From NCBI RefSeq assembly GCF_963678635.1, contig NC_087069.1, positions 49,681,892-49,745,891 of the forward strand: a DNA stretch of 64,000 nucleotides, read 5' to 3'. A program made the translations under genes and the position numbers. A model generated the notes under the pieces. It searched no databases and was not told the origin of the DNA. It saw only the letters and a program-made list of their open reading frames with translations. Of the stretch, positions 45,621-57,309 are shown piece by piece; within the stretch, counting starts at the first letter, position 1; every line of letters begins with the position of its first letter. Origin of the DNA: Symsagittifera roscoffensis (lineage: Eukaryota; Xenacoelomorpha; Acoela; Convolutidae).

Positions 45621-45931
45621 GGTGGTTTATTTAAAAGGAAATTTGGATCTAGTGTCTATGAAGCAACTGTACATGTCATTAGCGGAGAAATTTTTTGCAA
45701 TAATTGTTTAAATGATTTAGCGAATCAATTACGAGAAAACATTGTTCAAGGAGTTATTGGGCCTCCGAATTGTTTCTACCAAGATAACTTCCTGTGCACA
45801 AACTTCTCGATAATGGACTTTCGGACAATGAAAACACTCTGCTTCCCGCAGCTTTAGATGATGCCGCTGACGATATTGTCAATCTTGCCCCAGATGATGT
45901 AACGGAATATTTGGGCCAAAAAAAACTTTGA
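45621..45931 (+). other. Open segments of unclear status
   Basis: After an AG at 45620 a frame of about 78 codons is open (starting GGLFKRKFGSSVYEATVHV). An overlapping frame then gives LPAALDDAADDIVNLAPDDV and ends GQKKL plus TGA at 45929. Both look more protein-like than their surroundings. Could be a decayed coding fragment; family unknown. Confidence 0.25.
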
Positions 45932-45949
45932 AAGAGCTCAAAGTCCATT

Positions 45950-46847
45950 GCTATATCTTGTGAGAATACCTTTTCATTTCATCATATCTCATATCTCAGT
46001 ACTCACTAGTTTTTTCTTTCGTTTTTTGCACTCATCTAGGTTTTAATTCGATTTTTTTATTTTAACGTGTTCAGCAAAAAAGAACCAGGCCACTGGTTGA
46101 CAAGGCGAGAAATGCGGCAGCAAAAAGACAAACATAAACGCCGTATTCATGACTAAGACATAAAAAAATTGCGAAGGTCAGGATGAAATTGGCTACGGAC
46201 AAACTTTTGCTAGCCAGGTACGAAACTACGAAAAACGTGTAATTTTTTTGTAATCGGAAATTTCATACAAAAAACGTTTTAAAAAAACTAGAAATAAGTT
46301 TCAACTAAAGTGACGGCTTTTAGTTTTGAAAAAAGTTATTCTGTTCCGCACCCCGAATTAAAAGAGTTGAATTGAGTTTTGGAAAGCCCCAAGCTAAGTT
46401 TTTTTAAGGAGAAACGTTTTTATTCGCAAAAACTCAAAGTTCTGTTTTAACGTTTTATTTCTATCGCATGAAAATTGAGATATAAGTTGAATAACTACAG
46501 TGACAAAACTTTTGATTGAAAAATTGACAAGATTAAGCTCGAATAACACAAATTGAAGTCTGAGAGCACAAAATGTGTCAAGTTTTTTGTGTCGTAAAGG
46601 ATTTGCATTACAAACTATCCTTAAAATGATTTTTAAACGCCTTAAACATACTTTTTGAACACTACTATGGCATTTTGAAGATTTTTTTACCAATTCTGGA
46701 TTCTTACCGAATAACACTTAAAACGTTATTATTTAATTGATGGAAACATATCAAACAAATTAGCAATTGCAGATGCTAGGTTTGCTATTAACAGAAAAAG
46801 ATAGCAAAGCGCCGTGTTTTCAGCGTCAATTTTTATATATATTTCAG
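45950..46847. other. No gene seen
   Basis: AT-rich. Ends in a good-looking acceptor (tttttatatatatttcag) belonging to the next entry. Confidence 0.4.
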
Positions 46848-47128
46848 CAGTAAACTAAATGATAATCGTTTTTGGACCAAAAAATTGGTGCGCCTGGAAT
46901 TTCGAAATCAACAGCCATCGGATGACCTCGAAGAGCTTCCAAAGTTTTCGACCAATAATGTGAACATAGTAACAATCAAAGCATCAGATCCGAATATGTG
47001 AGCCAGGGCAGCTTCCAGAGCCTGATTCAGTGGAGCTGAATTTAAACTCTGCGTAGTTGAGCCAGCAAGGTCCGACGCTAACACACGAGAGGGGTTCCCT
47101 TCTCCGACAAGATTTAACAAGTTTGAAC
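46848..47128 (+). other. Possible decayed exon (or minus-strand ORF)
   Basis: A GC-richer island bounded by a strong acceptor (tatatatttcag) and a strong donor (GTATGT at 47129). All three plus frames have stops, although parts read well (PSDDLEELPKFSTNNVNIV; then LSQQGPTLTHERGSLLRQD). On the minus strand 47120-46908 is open for 70 codons (includes LAGSTTQSLNSAPLNQALEA). Which strand, if any, was coding cannot be decided. Confidence 0.25.
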
Positions 47129-47875
47129 GTATGTGTGTAAAGCTTTTAATCTAGCTAACTGGTGAAAAAACCAATATAATCTTCACTCTATTTCTTGTTT
47201 CCTAAGAGCTTTTCGAATTTGGATTAGGTAGGTGGATTTCAAAAATATGCAATTATTAACTTTTAAAATTTTAGGAAAGAAAATGTTGAATGTAGGTGGA
47301 TATCAAAATTATCATATCATTAAATTTTATTATTTAATGTAAGAAAATATTTTTTAGCTTGTTTTAATAAAAATTCATGGAAAATCATGAAAAGTTTGCT
47401 TTTTTTTTCCATTTTTTAATGAAAATTGAGTCACACATTATTTTCTACGCTATAAAAAACAAACTGACACTAAAACCGCAATTAATTCATATTTTAATCA
47501 AAAAATCGAATAATAGTTGAAAACGAAAATTGCTATAAAAATGGTGCTTTCTGAAAATCCTGAAGCAGCAGTAAACTTTGAGTGATCTCATTTTGATAGA
47601 GAACGGAGAAATGGGAAAACTCTGAAAGTAGTTTGTGCAGCACTATCAAACTTACAGATAGTGTACTTTTGAAATTTTTAAATGTCGTTTGAATCACGAT
47701 TGGAAGATTGGAAGGGTTTTAGTATGACATATCACTCGAACCATTCTGATAAAAGTTGGCGGTACCTGATTTTGTGTGGAATTCGAAAAAAAAGAAAAAG
47801 AAAAAACCAAAGCACAACCGAATACAAAGTTTCTTCTCATTTTCAATTGATCGGAACAAGATAAAACTATATATC
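47129..47875. other. No gene seen
   Basis: AT-rich spacer without supported features. Confidence 0.45.
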
Positions 47876-47924
47876 TTCCCTTTTCAATGGTCTCACTGCA
47901 TATGTTTTTTTTTCTGATCAGAAA

Positions 47925-48290
47925 ATACTTTCAACTTTTGTTCACGCTACAATTGATATTTTGCTCAATTTTCAAGACAATTGCTCCGTTTAAAAAAAAT
48001 CCTTCATCAAACAGCAAAATGGTAGTAATCAAAAATTAACTTGTAGTTTTGGGAACTGTCTTCAAATTTCTGAACCCAACGGAAATAAAAATTTACTATT
48101 GATCCAGTAACTTGTAAATGGGAATTGTTTATGATAAAAACAAATCCTAAATTTTTCTATAAATGCTTGAAGCTCTCACAGGCATATATTTTCTCGAAAT
48201 TTGAAAAAAAAAATCAATAAAATGTTTCAATCATTTCAATTCGTTTTCTTGTTGAGCTTACTCAGTTCCAATTATCAGTTGGCTATGTGT
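47925..48290 (+). repeat. Copy 7 of dispersed hairpin repeat family
   Basis: Shares tttgttcacgct, catcaaacagcaaaatggta, tattgatccagtaac and gcttgaagctctcacagg. The 3' inverted repeat is CCAATTATCAGTTGG (48268-48282), where outer pairs hold and one inner pair is lost. The internal hairpin is gone. Directly followed by a GC-rich island. Confidence 0.65.
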
Positions 48291-48299
48291 CGACTTCAG

Positions 48300-48508
48300 A
48301 AGCGTTTGCAATACGATATGCAAACATCAGCCGGCCGCAAACTGCGTGGCAGCAGGTACCTGAAGGCTTCCATAGTGCTAGCACAGAATTCAAATCTAAA
48401 CGCAATTGCCTGATGAGGCGACTGGCTCTGGATACTGGCACAGACGAAGTCGATGTTACTTCTGCTGAAAATGGTGATGATGACAAGCAAACTCCCCAAG
48501 GAGGGTAA
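48300..48508 (+). other. GC-rich island, candidate exon next to repeat end
   Basis: A sudden switch to about 50% GC right after the repeat. cttcag at 48294-48299 could be an acceptor. Donors are possible at 48356 (CAG|GTACCT) or 48507 (GG|GTAATG). In phase 0, as required after exon 17897, the short form reads KRLQYDMQTSAGRKLRGS, rich in Lys/Arg as is the AF10 region after its PHD but not alignable. The longer alternative frame (48287-48508) gives TDEVDVTSAENGDDDKQTP. The minus strand is also open. Undecided. Confidence 0.3.
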
Positions 48509-48509
48509 T

Positions 48510-49185
48510 GAGATTTCAGTTGACTTAAACTTCATTTGTTAGATTGTTCATTCTCACCCCTCCTCAGGCGCACCGCAAAATTAGCTGGTGTATCAGGCTT
48601 CAATTTTTGAAAAAAAAAGTCTTTTTAAATTATTGCACATAATATATTACATGTTTCTGCAAAAAAATTCAACAAATTATGCCTTTTGCCTGGCCCTTAT
48701 AGCAATACAATCGTTTTTGAACAAGAATTTTTAGGCTGCCCTGAAAATTTCTTGAAAGAAAAAAAAAGAATTATCCTCATGCTCTTTGGTGCGGTGCGCC
48801 TTGTCAGTTGTTTAAAAAAAAAACAATTTTTTTTGTCGAGAACTAAAATTAATTGCAAAGGTACTTTTCAGATAATGCATCAAATCGAGTCATCAAACTA
48901 AAAAGAAATTGCTTTTTACAATTCAAGACAGTCAATTTGGAATTTAATCTAAAACTTTGTGCAAAATCTTTTAAAAGGTGTTCAATTAAAGTTGTGTATA
49001 CAAGCTTTTTCAACAACTGCTAAATAAAAAATCCAAAGAGCGAATTCCCAAGCCTTTTTCATGAACTAATTGCAAAATGAATTTGTGCAAGAATCTCATA
49101 AACACACAGCATTCCGACACTTTTTTTGATACTGCGAAAAACGTCAAGTAAACATACAAAAATGTTTGTTCGGGCTAATCCAACG
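48510..49185. other. No gene seen
   Basis: AT-rich, chance ORFs only. Confidence 0.45.
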
Positions 49186-49189
49186 CGGT

Positions 49190-49668
49190 CTTCATACTTA
49201 TTGTTCCGATCTCGAAGAAATTGGAATATTTATGCTTTCTATGCTTTTTTTTATTCAGTCAAAATTTGAAGATCGAAAAAATAGTGTTTAACAAAATTTT
49301 TTTTACCGCATCGAAGAAATCAAATGTGAAAAGATGATTTACCTTCGATTATTTTTGTAACGTTTTGGGAGTTTGAAAATTGCCATTTCTGTCATGTTCT
49401 GGACAAAATCATGCGCGCTTGGTTGATTTTTTAAAGGTTGAAAACGTAACGCAAATTGTGTATTCGTGGCAAATACCGCACATCAAAATCACTTCAATTT
49501 GAATTGAGGCAAGCGATGCGTTTTTTTTTATTTTCGTACAGCTCAATTTTTCCCAGTTGATGTTTGACTTTGTCTATTTTTTTCTTAATATTCTCTATAC
49601 CAAAAACTATTCTATACGGATTAAGGGGCTCTCGCGACATTGAAAGCTTTGCCATAATAGACTAGGAG
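49190..49668 (+). repeat. Direct repeat, copy 1
   Basis: Matches 50225-50700 in order: ggaatatttatgct, gatcgaaa, gtttaacaaaa, gaa-tcaaatgt, gtaa-gttttg(g)gag, tctggac, gcgcgc, cgcaaattgtgtattc, tcaatttgaattgaggcaa, cttgatgttt-like and ggattaaggggc. About 70-75% identity. Confidence 0.65.
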
Positions 49669-50224
49669 AAAATATTGTTGCCTTGAGCACAAATTAGAAA
49701 AAAATTCACCTGTGATTACTTTTCGTACAGTTTGTTGACATAATTTGCCCTATTAACACGTAAGCCGACTCTTAACTCGTCTTAGAACTCGTTCCAAATT
49801 GGTTGATGCAAGCTTATTTGTCATAAGTTAATACTTCTCCATAGACCTTAAAAAGCAGTCGAAACATTCAGGGCTCCCTTCACTTGGCCATAATTTTTCT
49901 CTCATAACAATATCTCGCTTTCCCTGATTGGTTTTAGGCTCCTAAAATTAAGATTCCATTATAATTCCATACAAATTGTCTTCAAAATAAACCAGTCCTT
50001 CAGTTTTCATATAACGAGAAATCAATGAATAGCTTCTTGAGAGAATCAAAAGTTTAAATAATCTTCAAAATTCAATCATGTCCATGACCAATTATAGTTT
50101 TTTTCTCGCGAACCAAATCCTGTACTCAAACAAAGGTTTCTCCGGAATTAAAATCTTCGTGTGCATCTTTATATGTATTTTTTATAGCGTAATCCGAAAA
50201 CTTTGTTTTCATGCTATCAATCGA

Positions 50225-50712
50225 AATATAAACTTTTGTATCTGATTGATACCGAGCTTTGAATCGCAGGAATATTTATGCTCGGTGTGATTTTTTATTG
50301 AGTCAGATTACGGCGATCGAAATCATATTGTTTAACAAAAAAAGTTTATACCCCATTGAAGATAGCGACTCCCTAAAGTCAAATGTAAGACAAATTTTTT
50401 TACCTCCGTTAATTTTTTGCAAAGTTCTGAGAGTTCGAAGAATGGTAATTTGGCAGTGCTCTGGACTATTTTAAGCGCGCATTGAAGAATTTTTGCTGAT
50501 TTTGACTGCATAACGCTAATTATTCATGCATGGCAAATTTTCCCGCGAAAAAAAATCATTCCAATTTGAATTGAGGCAACTGAGTTGGTCGTATTAGTTT
50601 AGTAGAAGCAACTTTTCCCACTTGATGTTTGGTTTTGTCCGAAATTTCGACTTGGATTAAGGGGCAATCGGGACATTCAGGGCTTTGCCCTGATATACGG
50701 GCATTCTTGTTT
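50225..50712 (+). repeat. Direct repeat, copy 2, ending in a GC-rich hairpin
   Basis: Partner of 49190-49668. Near the end it carries the perfect hairpin CAGGGC-TTT-GCCCTG (about 50680-50694), followed by an AT stretch. The other copy has the decayed string gaaagctttgcc followed by gactag. A GC hairpin close to a CTAG end is the layout of Helitron 3' termini, but neither copy shows both features intact. Confidence 0.6.
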
Positions 50713-50714
50713 GT

Positions 50715-51128
50715 GTTTTCTTGGAACACCCGAGCATAAAAATGAAGAAAATGAAGGAATAAAGAACATTGTTTTACAAATATGGGTATCGGGTAGGGGA
50801 TGAAAAGAGTATTTGATAATTTATTGTTCGACTTTTTTTAACCTCAAATTTTCTAAAATGAATAAAAAAATTTTCCTTGTGAGGTGTAATTCAGCCGTAA
50901 CTTTGAAGCTTTGATTCGAAATATGTGGATCAAAAGTAAACTATTTGATTGAGTAAATTTCCGAAACAGACCTTTTCTTAGTCGGAGAACTCTATTTTGG
51001 ACAACATACGCGTCCAAAAAATTATGAAAAAAAGTAAGCTTCAACTTGTATTTCATGAGTAAGAAAATCATGAAGCTCTCAAGTTCTCTTTTCTTAGATG
51101 CAAATCAACAAAAATTGCAAACAAGGAT
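50715..51128. other. No gene seen, runs into gap
   Basis: AT-rich sequence ending at the assembly gap. Confidence 0.45.
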
Positions 51129-51328
51129 NNNNNNNNNNNNNNNNNNNNNNNNNNNNNNNNNNNNNNNNNNNNNNNNNNNNNNNNNNNNNNNNNNNNNNNN
51201 NNNNNNNNNNNNNNNNNNNNNNNNNNNNNNNNNNNNNNNNNNNNNNNNNNNNNNNNNNNNNNNNNNNNNNNNNNNNNNNNNNNNNNNNNNNNNNNNNNNN
51301 NNNNNNNNNNNNNNNNNNNNNNNNNNNN
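51129..51328. other. Assembly gap (200 N)
   Basis: Exactly 200 N, the usual placeholder for a gap of unknown size. Frames predicted across it are meaningless. Confidence 0.99.
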
Positions 51329-51796
51329 TGCAGTTGTTAGCTAAATGCAATCATTTTTCGTGAAGTTTTGCCACATAGACTTCCAAAAAATTGTACTCAA
51401 TTATCTATCTATCAAAATAGTGTTTTATTTATTCGCTTGATAATCCTTAAAATTTTCTGTTCCAATCTAGTCCTAGCCTCATTTGGTAAAACAGTGTTTT
51501 TATTGTTGGGATGATAGTTAAGCCATACCGACTACACCAGTGAGAGGCGTTCTGAGGAGAGTAGCGACGAGCAACGCCTCTCACTGGTGTAGTCGGTATG
51601 GCTTAACTATCATCCCAACAATAAAAACACTGTTTCACCAAATGAGGCTAGGACTAGATTGGAACAGAAAATTTTAAGGATTATCAAGCGAATTAATAAA
51701 ACATTATTTTGATAGATAGATAATTGAGTACAATTTTTTGGAAGTCTATGTGGCAAAACTTCACGAACAATGATTGCATTTAAGTTAACAACTGCA
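51329..51796. repeat. Near-perfect inverted repeat, 223-bp arms, 21-nt loop
   Basis: The left arm 51329-51551 and the right arm 51573-51796 are reverse complements with only a handful of differences (for example ggtaaaacagtg versus cactgtttcacc, and ttagctaaatg versus cattta-agttaa). The loop is 51552-51572. The left arm begins at the first base after the N gap, so the true extent is unknown. It is either a fold-back element or an assembly artefact in which the same locus was joined in both orientations. Confidence 0.92.
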
Positions 51797-53615
51797 GCTT
51801 ATGTGTGCATTATGGGCGAAATGTGCAATCATCTGATTTATCAAAGATAAAATAAAACTGAAAAAAATTTAAAACCTGCTAATGAAGGGCATTTATATAA
51901 GTTCTAGCCATGTTTAACAGATTAAGTTTTAAGCAAAATTGATATTGACAACAACAGTAAAACAAACGTCTTGCAAGATTACCAACATAGAGTAGGATTA
52001 TTTTACAGGTTAAAAAATGACTGATAACTTTGTAAAACTTTATCACACACTATATGTCTATGTAGCCATAGAAATACGTTTTAGTGTTGTATCTGGTAAT
52101 TTTTTAGTACGTGGTGAATTATTCAGAAATCAAGAGCAGAAAAAAAAATTGAGATGAAATGTTTTTCTACTTAAAAGGCAATTCTGATGGCATACTTTTG
52201 ATCGCATAAGTGAATTTATACATATGAATCATTATAAACAAATGTATATAACCAAAAACATAAAAAGTAGACATTAATCGTGCTTACATTTCCAGAAAAA
52301 TTGATTAAAATGCCTATATAACGCACTAATTTTACGTATCCAAAACTGATTGATAATATATACTCACTTAGCATCTGGTGAAACAATCTAGAAAATTGAA
52401 GAAGAGTAAAAAGAAGCATTTGGATTGATTTTAACATCGAATTTTATTTCCAATTACAATTTTTTATCCTAAATTGATTCGAAAACGTTTTGAAACAACA
52501 TGCTTGTACATCTTCTCTGATATAACATTTCCAATACAAGCAAACCGTTAAGCATGTAAATATCGAACATGCAATGCACACAATTTACACATAATTATTT
52601 TACTTTTTAGTATCTGGTTGAACATAGTACAGATACAACACCTAGTAAAATGTTCTAGAAAATCTGGACTAATATGGAACTAAAGCTACATTGAGTTTGA
52701 TTTGTGGCTTAACTCTTAGCTATTGTTACAATTTTGAACATGTATACATAAAAATTAACAATTACACATACCGATAAACGGGCGTAAAAAATCAAACACG
52801 GACTTCTTTACTTAAATTATATTTTGTTAGAACCATTCGCTTATCAGCCAGTGATAGATCATACACAGCGTAGCCAAATTGGATAAGTTTTCCGGCAGAT
52901 AAACGAATTCTGGTAAGACTACTTCAGGTTAAAATGTAAAGTGTTTCTTTACGAAAAACTTTCTGGTTGTGGACTGACATCTATATCTATATCCAATCAT
53001 AAATCTCAATCAAACATAGGAAAATTTTTGTGTTCATTTTAGATTAGCCGCTGAATACAAGATATGAATGTGAGCCCAAAACTATGCTGTGTTTTATTAC
53101 TTGTCCGAAACTGTTCAATTTGAAGAAGAGTCAAAAAAATTACTATCAAAAGTCAGAAAAGATGTGGTCTAGATTGTACAAAACAAAGCATTTATCAGCT
53201 ATTTCATTTACAATTCATGATAAGACTTGTTCCGTTTTTAGCGCAATAACAACGCGTCTGCAGGCGCGTGCTTTCATCATGTGATTCATAATTTTATCTG
53301 TTTCAGTTCAATGTTTGCTCTCCGTTACCGTAAAACTTTAAAAAACTGTATGTGTAAGTTTTGACTGATTCCGCTAAAGAACGTATTATTTTTGACAAGA
53401 CTGCTCACGGAGATTTTATTTCCTTAATAGACAATAATTAAATTCAAATAATGATAATTGGATCACTAATAGGTTATCTTATTCCATTTACATTTTGTTA
53501 AAAAATGGTTTAAAAGGCCATCAGAAAAGTTGATTTTTTGATCATCGGAGTTTATATCATCGATTCAGCGCAAATAGCCAAAGTTATGCTAATCAAGGAT
53601 CTAGATTTACTCATC
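51797..53615. other. No gene seen
   Basis: AT-rich. Chance ORFs only (52216-52437, 53084-53284). Confidence 0.45.
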
Positions 53616-53620
53616 TCCTT

Positions 53621-53743
53621 ATGAGCGCATTCCTCTTTCGTAGAGACAAACTAGAACTTCCCAGGAAGTCGAGAGGCCCAAGTCGGCCTGGAAATGGAGC
53701 CACCAGCTTCACCTTGTTACTGTCGTTGCAGAAATCAGTCTAA
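53621..53743 (+). other. Short GC-richer ORF, candidate exon
   Basis: ATG at 53621 to TAA at 53741, 40 residues, including FRRDKLELPRKSRGPSRPGN. It stands out in base composition. A donor-like GTGAGC lies a few bases past the stop, and the minus strand is also open. No family recognised; no clear upstream partner. Confidence 0.25.
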
Positions 53744-53749
53744 CAGTGA

Positions 53750-54840
53750 GCCCTTGGTGCAGTAGACATACAACCGACATTCGCAAAAAACAAGAAAAAG
53801 GACCGGAACGAATCAATCTCTGTTAAACGTGGCGTCAACTGAAAAGTTTTCAGTCTGTTTTGTGTTTTGTGTAGCTTTTTCAAATAGTTAAGTTGAATTA
53901 ATTAAAGTTTAGCTGTTTGTTTTTTAATCTAAATTAAAAAAACAAAAAGAACAAAAATTTTTTTGTGCTTTTAAGTCTTTAAAATTATAAAAATTTTGTG
54001 TTTCATTTAGAATCATGTCTAAAAAACAGTCGTTCTAGTAAATTCAAAATTGCAAAGGAAGATTAGGTTGTTTATTTTGCACAAATTTAAAAAATTACTG
54101 AAAGTTTTCTTTATTACTGAAAAAAAGGGTTGAGCATCAGCTTAGAACAATTTTTGTTTTCTCTAAAACATATCCTTTACCGTTAGTTTTATAATAGTTA
54201 AAAGATTTTTTCTAAGATACTATAGCTCAAACTATCGGCATTGCATAAATACGTGGGAAAAAGATGAAAAAAAAAGAACAATTGAACCTGTATTAAATAG
54301 TTTTTTCAGAACCAAATACATTTTTTCAAACAATAAAAGTTTTGATGGTTTAGCGAGAAAACAACCTAAGATGCAACTCTAGCCAATGTAACTTGATGTA
54401 GGGTTTAACCTGCAGCCTAATCGTCAACTGAAGATATTTCAAACTACAGAACTAACAATTGAATAAAAAAACAAAGTTTTTTAAAAAAGATTACAATTCC
54501 TAGAACAATGGCTAATTTTTTTGATTCCAACCAAAACTTCCACTGTCTTAAATTTTTTGTACAAAACTAAATAATTGCTTGAAATCGTTTTTCGATATGT
54601 CAAAATTCGTTTGGGAGATTCACAGACATATTAAAAAAATATTTATCGCCCTTTTTTTTTCAATGATGAACAACATTGCTAAATGGTGTAGATGAGTTGG
54701 CTGAAAGCTGGCATTTATTTGCAAATCTCTGCTTGCGACTTTTGCATTGTAAAAATCAAATTGTGTATATAGGTTTGACTGAATTTGAATATATTCATAC
54801 GTAAAACCTAATGAATATATTTTTGTTTGAATATTTCTAG
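53750..54840. other. No gene seen
   Basis: AT-rich, no supported feature. Confidence 0.45.
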
Positions 54841-54844
54841 TAAT

Positions 54845-57300
54845 CTATAAACAAACGCAAGAAAAAAATACTTTTTGTGTATGCGTGTATATATGCAAGT
54901 TGAAGTGTTTGTAAGTATGAGTACAATTTTTGTCCTTATGCGCGTGTAAACGAAAACAAATGTAACTAGAAGAATAACTATAACCCAACTTGAATTTTAC
55001 TAAGGTTTCTAGTTTTTCCTGAAAGTTAGACAAGATACTATAAGCATAGTATATATGTACGCACATATGCTTTGCGTATGAGTGTATTTAGGTAAATTGT
55101 ATGTATATGTATAAGTGTTCAACTTTTTGCATGTACAATTGTAATTAATCATGTATGTACATACTGTTTGTGTGTACTCATTTGAGTATTTAGAAGTTAA
55201 TTTGTAAATTTGTATGTTTTTATGTTAGTAAGAACTCTTGACTGCATGTCCGCTTGATTGAGTGAATGAATACAAGCAAATTTTTTCAACCAATGTATGT
55301 TTTTAGGCAAGTACTTATGCATATTCGTATATCAGCATGAAAGGCACGTATATATGATTGTATGTAAAGACATATGAAAGTCAGTCTGTAATGCGAGATT
55401 GTTTTTGTCTGAATGTGTGTATACATTTGTCTTGAAAGTGTGAAGTGAATGCAAGTTGGTTTGTGTGTTTACATGTGCTTGTATTTCAAAGGTCAGCAGA
55501 ACTAATAAGTAAACTCTTTGCATGTATGTAAGCAAAATTTGCGTTTGTGTCTATTTATTTAAACTGTATGTATCTATGTAAAAGTGAACAACTTTTTGCT
55601 TGTTTAAATGTAATTTATCATGTATGCACATACTATTTGTGTGTATTCATTTGAGTATTTAGAAGTTATGCATATTTGTATGTTTTTATGTAAGTAAGAC
55701 TTCTCGAATGCATGTCCGCTTGATTGAGTGAATGAAGACCAGCAGTTATTTTGTATCAATGTATGTTTTTCAGTTTAAAAGCATTTAAAAATTAGCTGGT
55801 TTGCAAATTGTACAAACTTATGATTGAAGTTTTATGTCTGTTTAAAAGGAAAGTGTGTACACATGAGTAGTTGCATGCTTGTAAATTAAATTCCATGTCT
55901 TTTTGTAGGCAAGTACTTATACATATTCGTAAGTGAGTATGAAAGGCACGTGTATATGATTTTATGTATGGACATATGAATGCCAGTCTGTAATGCGTGA
56001 TTCTTTTTGTCTGAATGTGTATATACATTTGTCTTGAAAGTGTGAAGTGAATGCAAGTTGGTTTGTGTTTTTAGATGTGCTTGTATTTTAAAGGTCAGCA
56101 GAACTAATAACTGAAATCTCTTCATATATGTAAAAAAAACTTGCGTGTCTGTCTATTTATGTAAACTGTATGTATCTATGTAAAAGGGTACAACTTTTTG
56201 CATGCAGAAATGTAATTAATCATGTATGCACATACTTTTTGTGTGTATTCATTTGAGTATTTAGAAGTTATGTATATTTGCATGTTTTTATGTAAGTAAG
56301 AAATCTTGAATGCTTGTCCCCTTGATTGAGTGAATAAAGACCAGCAATTATTTTGTATCAATGCATGTTTTTCAGTTTAAAAGCATTTAAAAGTTAGCTG
56401 GTTTGCAAATTGTACAAACTTATGATTGAAGTTTTATGTCTGTTTAAAAGGAAAGTGTGTACACATGAGTAGTTGCATGCTTGTAAAGTACAATCAATGT
56501 CTTTTTGTAGGCAAGTACTTATGCATATTCGTATATGAGTATGAAAGGCACGTTTATGTGATTGTATGTAAAGACATATGATTGCCAGTCTGTAATGCCT
56601 CATTTTTTATGTCTGAATCTGTGTATATATTTGTCTTGAAAGTGTGAAGTGAACGCAAGTCGGTTTGTAGGTTTGCATATGGTTATATTTTAAAGGTCAG
56701 CAGAAATATTAAGTAAAATCTTTGCATATGTGTTAGCAAAACTTTCGTATAATTGGTTGCAGGTTTAAAAGTATGTAAGCAAATATGTAAAACTTATGTA
56801 TAGATGGTAGTTATTTTGCATTCTTCTTATGTATAAGACTGTATGTTTGTCTTCATACCTTTATGTAAGAACTTCATTTTTGAATATTTGTATGTATGGA
56901 ATTATTTTTGCATATATGTATGTAATTTTGTATCTATGGTTGTATGAATGTCTCTAAATAACTTTATATTTGTATGTATATATGTAAGTACGTATTTATG
57001 TATCTATGCATGCATGTATGTATATATGTGTTTATGGAAGTTTGTGCTTATGTATACATGAATGTAATTTTGTATTCAGTAAGTGTGTATGTAATTGTTT
57101 TTGTATGAAAGTCTGTATTATTAACCTTATGTAAGTATTTAAATGTGTATGAGGAAATGTATGTCTGTAATAAACGACGTATCACTATATTTTGTAAGTA
57201 TGTATTTGAGTTTGCAATTTATGAAAATGTATTCATGTGTTTATGTTTATACAAGTATGCAGATTTATATGTTTCGTGGGGTATGTATGTTTGAGTATAG
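54845..57300 (+). repeat. TATG/TGTA-rich tract with three 0.5-0.6 kb tandem units
   Basis: The plus strand is strongly enriched in T and G, with recurring atgtatgta and tatttgtatg words. Three larger units are anchored by caactttttgc at 55120, 55589 and 56191 (spacings 469 and 602). Units 2 and 3 share a stretch of about 120 bp that is almost identical (55766-55887 and 56368-56488) and that unit 1 lacks. The minus-strand ORFs here (for example 56028-55792) are by-products. Beyond 56760 only short TATG repeats continue. Confidence 0.85.
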
Positions 57301-57309
57301 TTGAAATCG

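Noticed and set aside
51046-51363. Open frames across the gap.
   Set aside because: They consist of N and cannot be interpreted.
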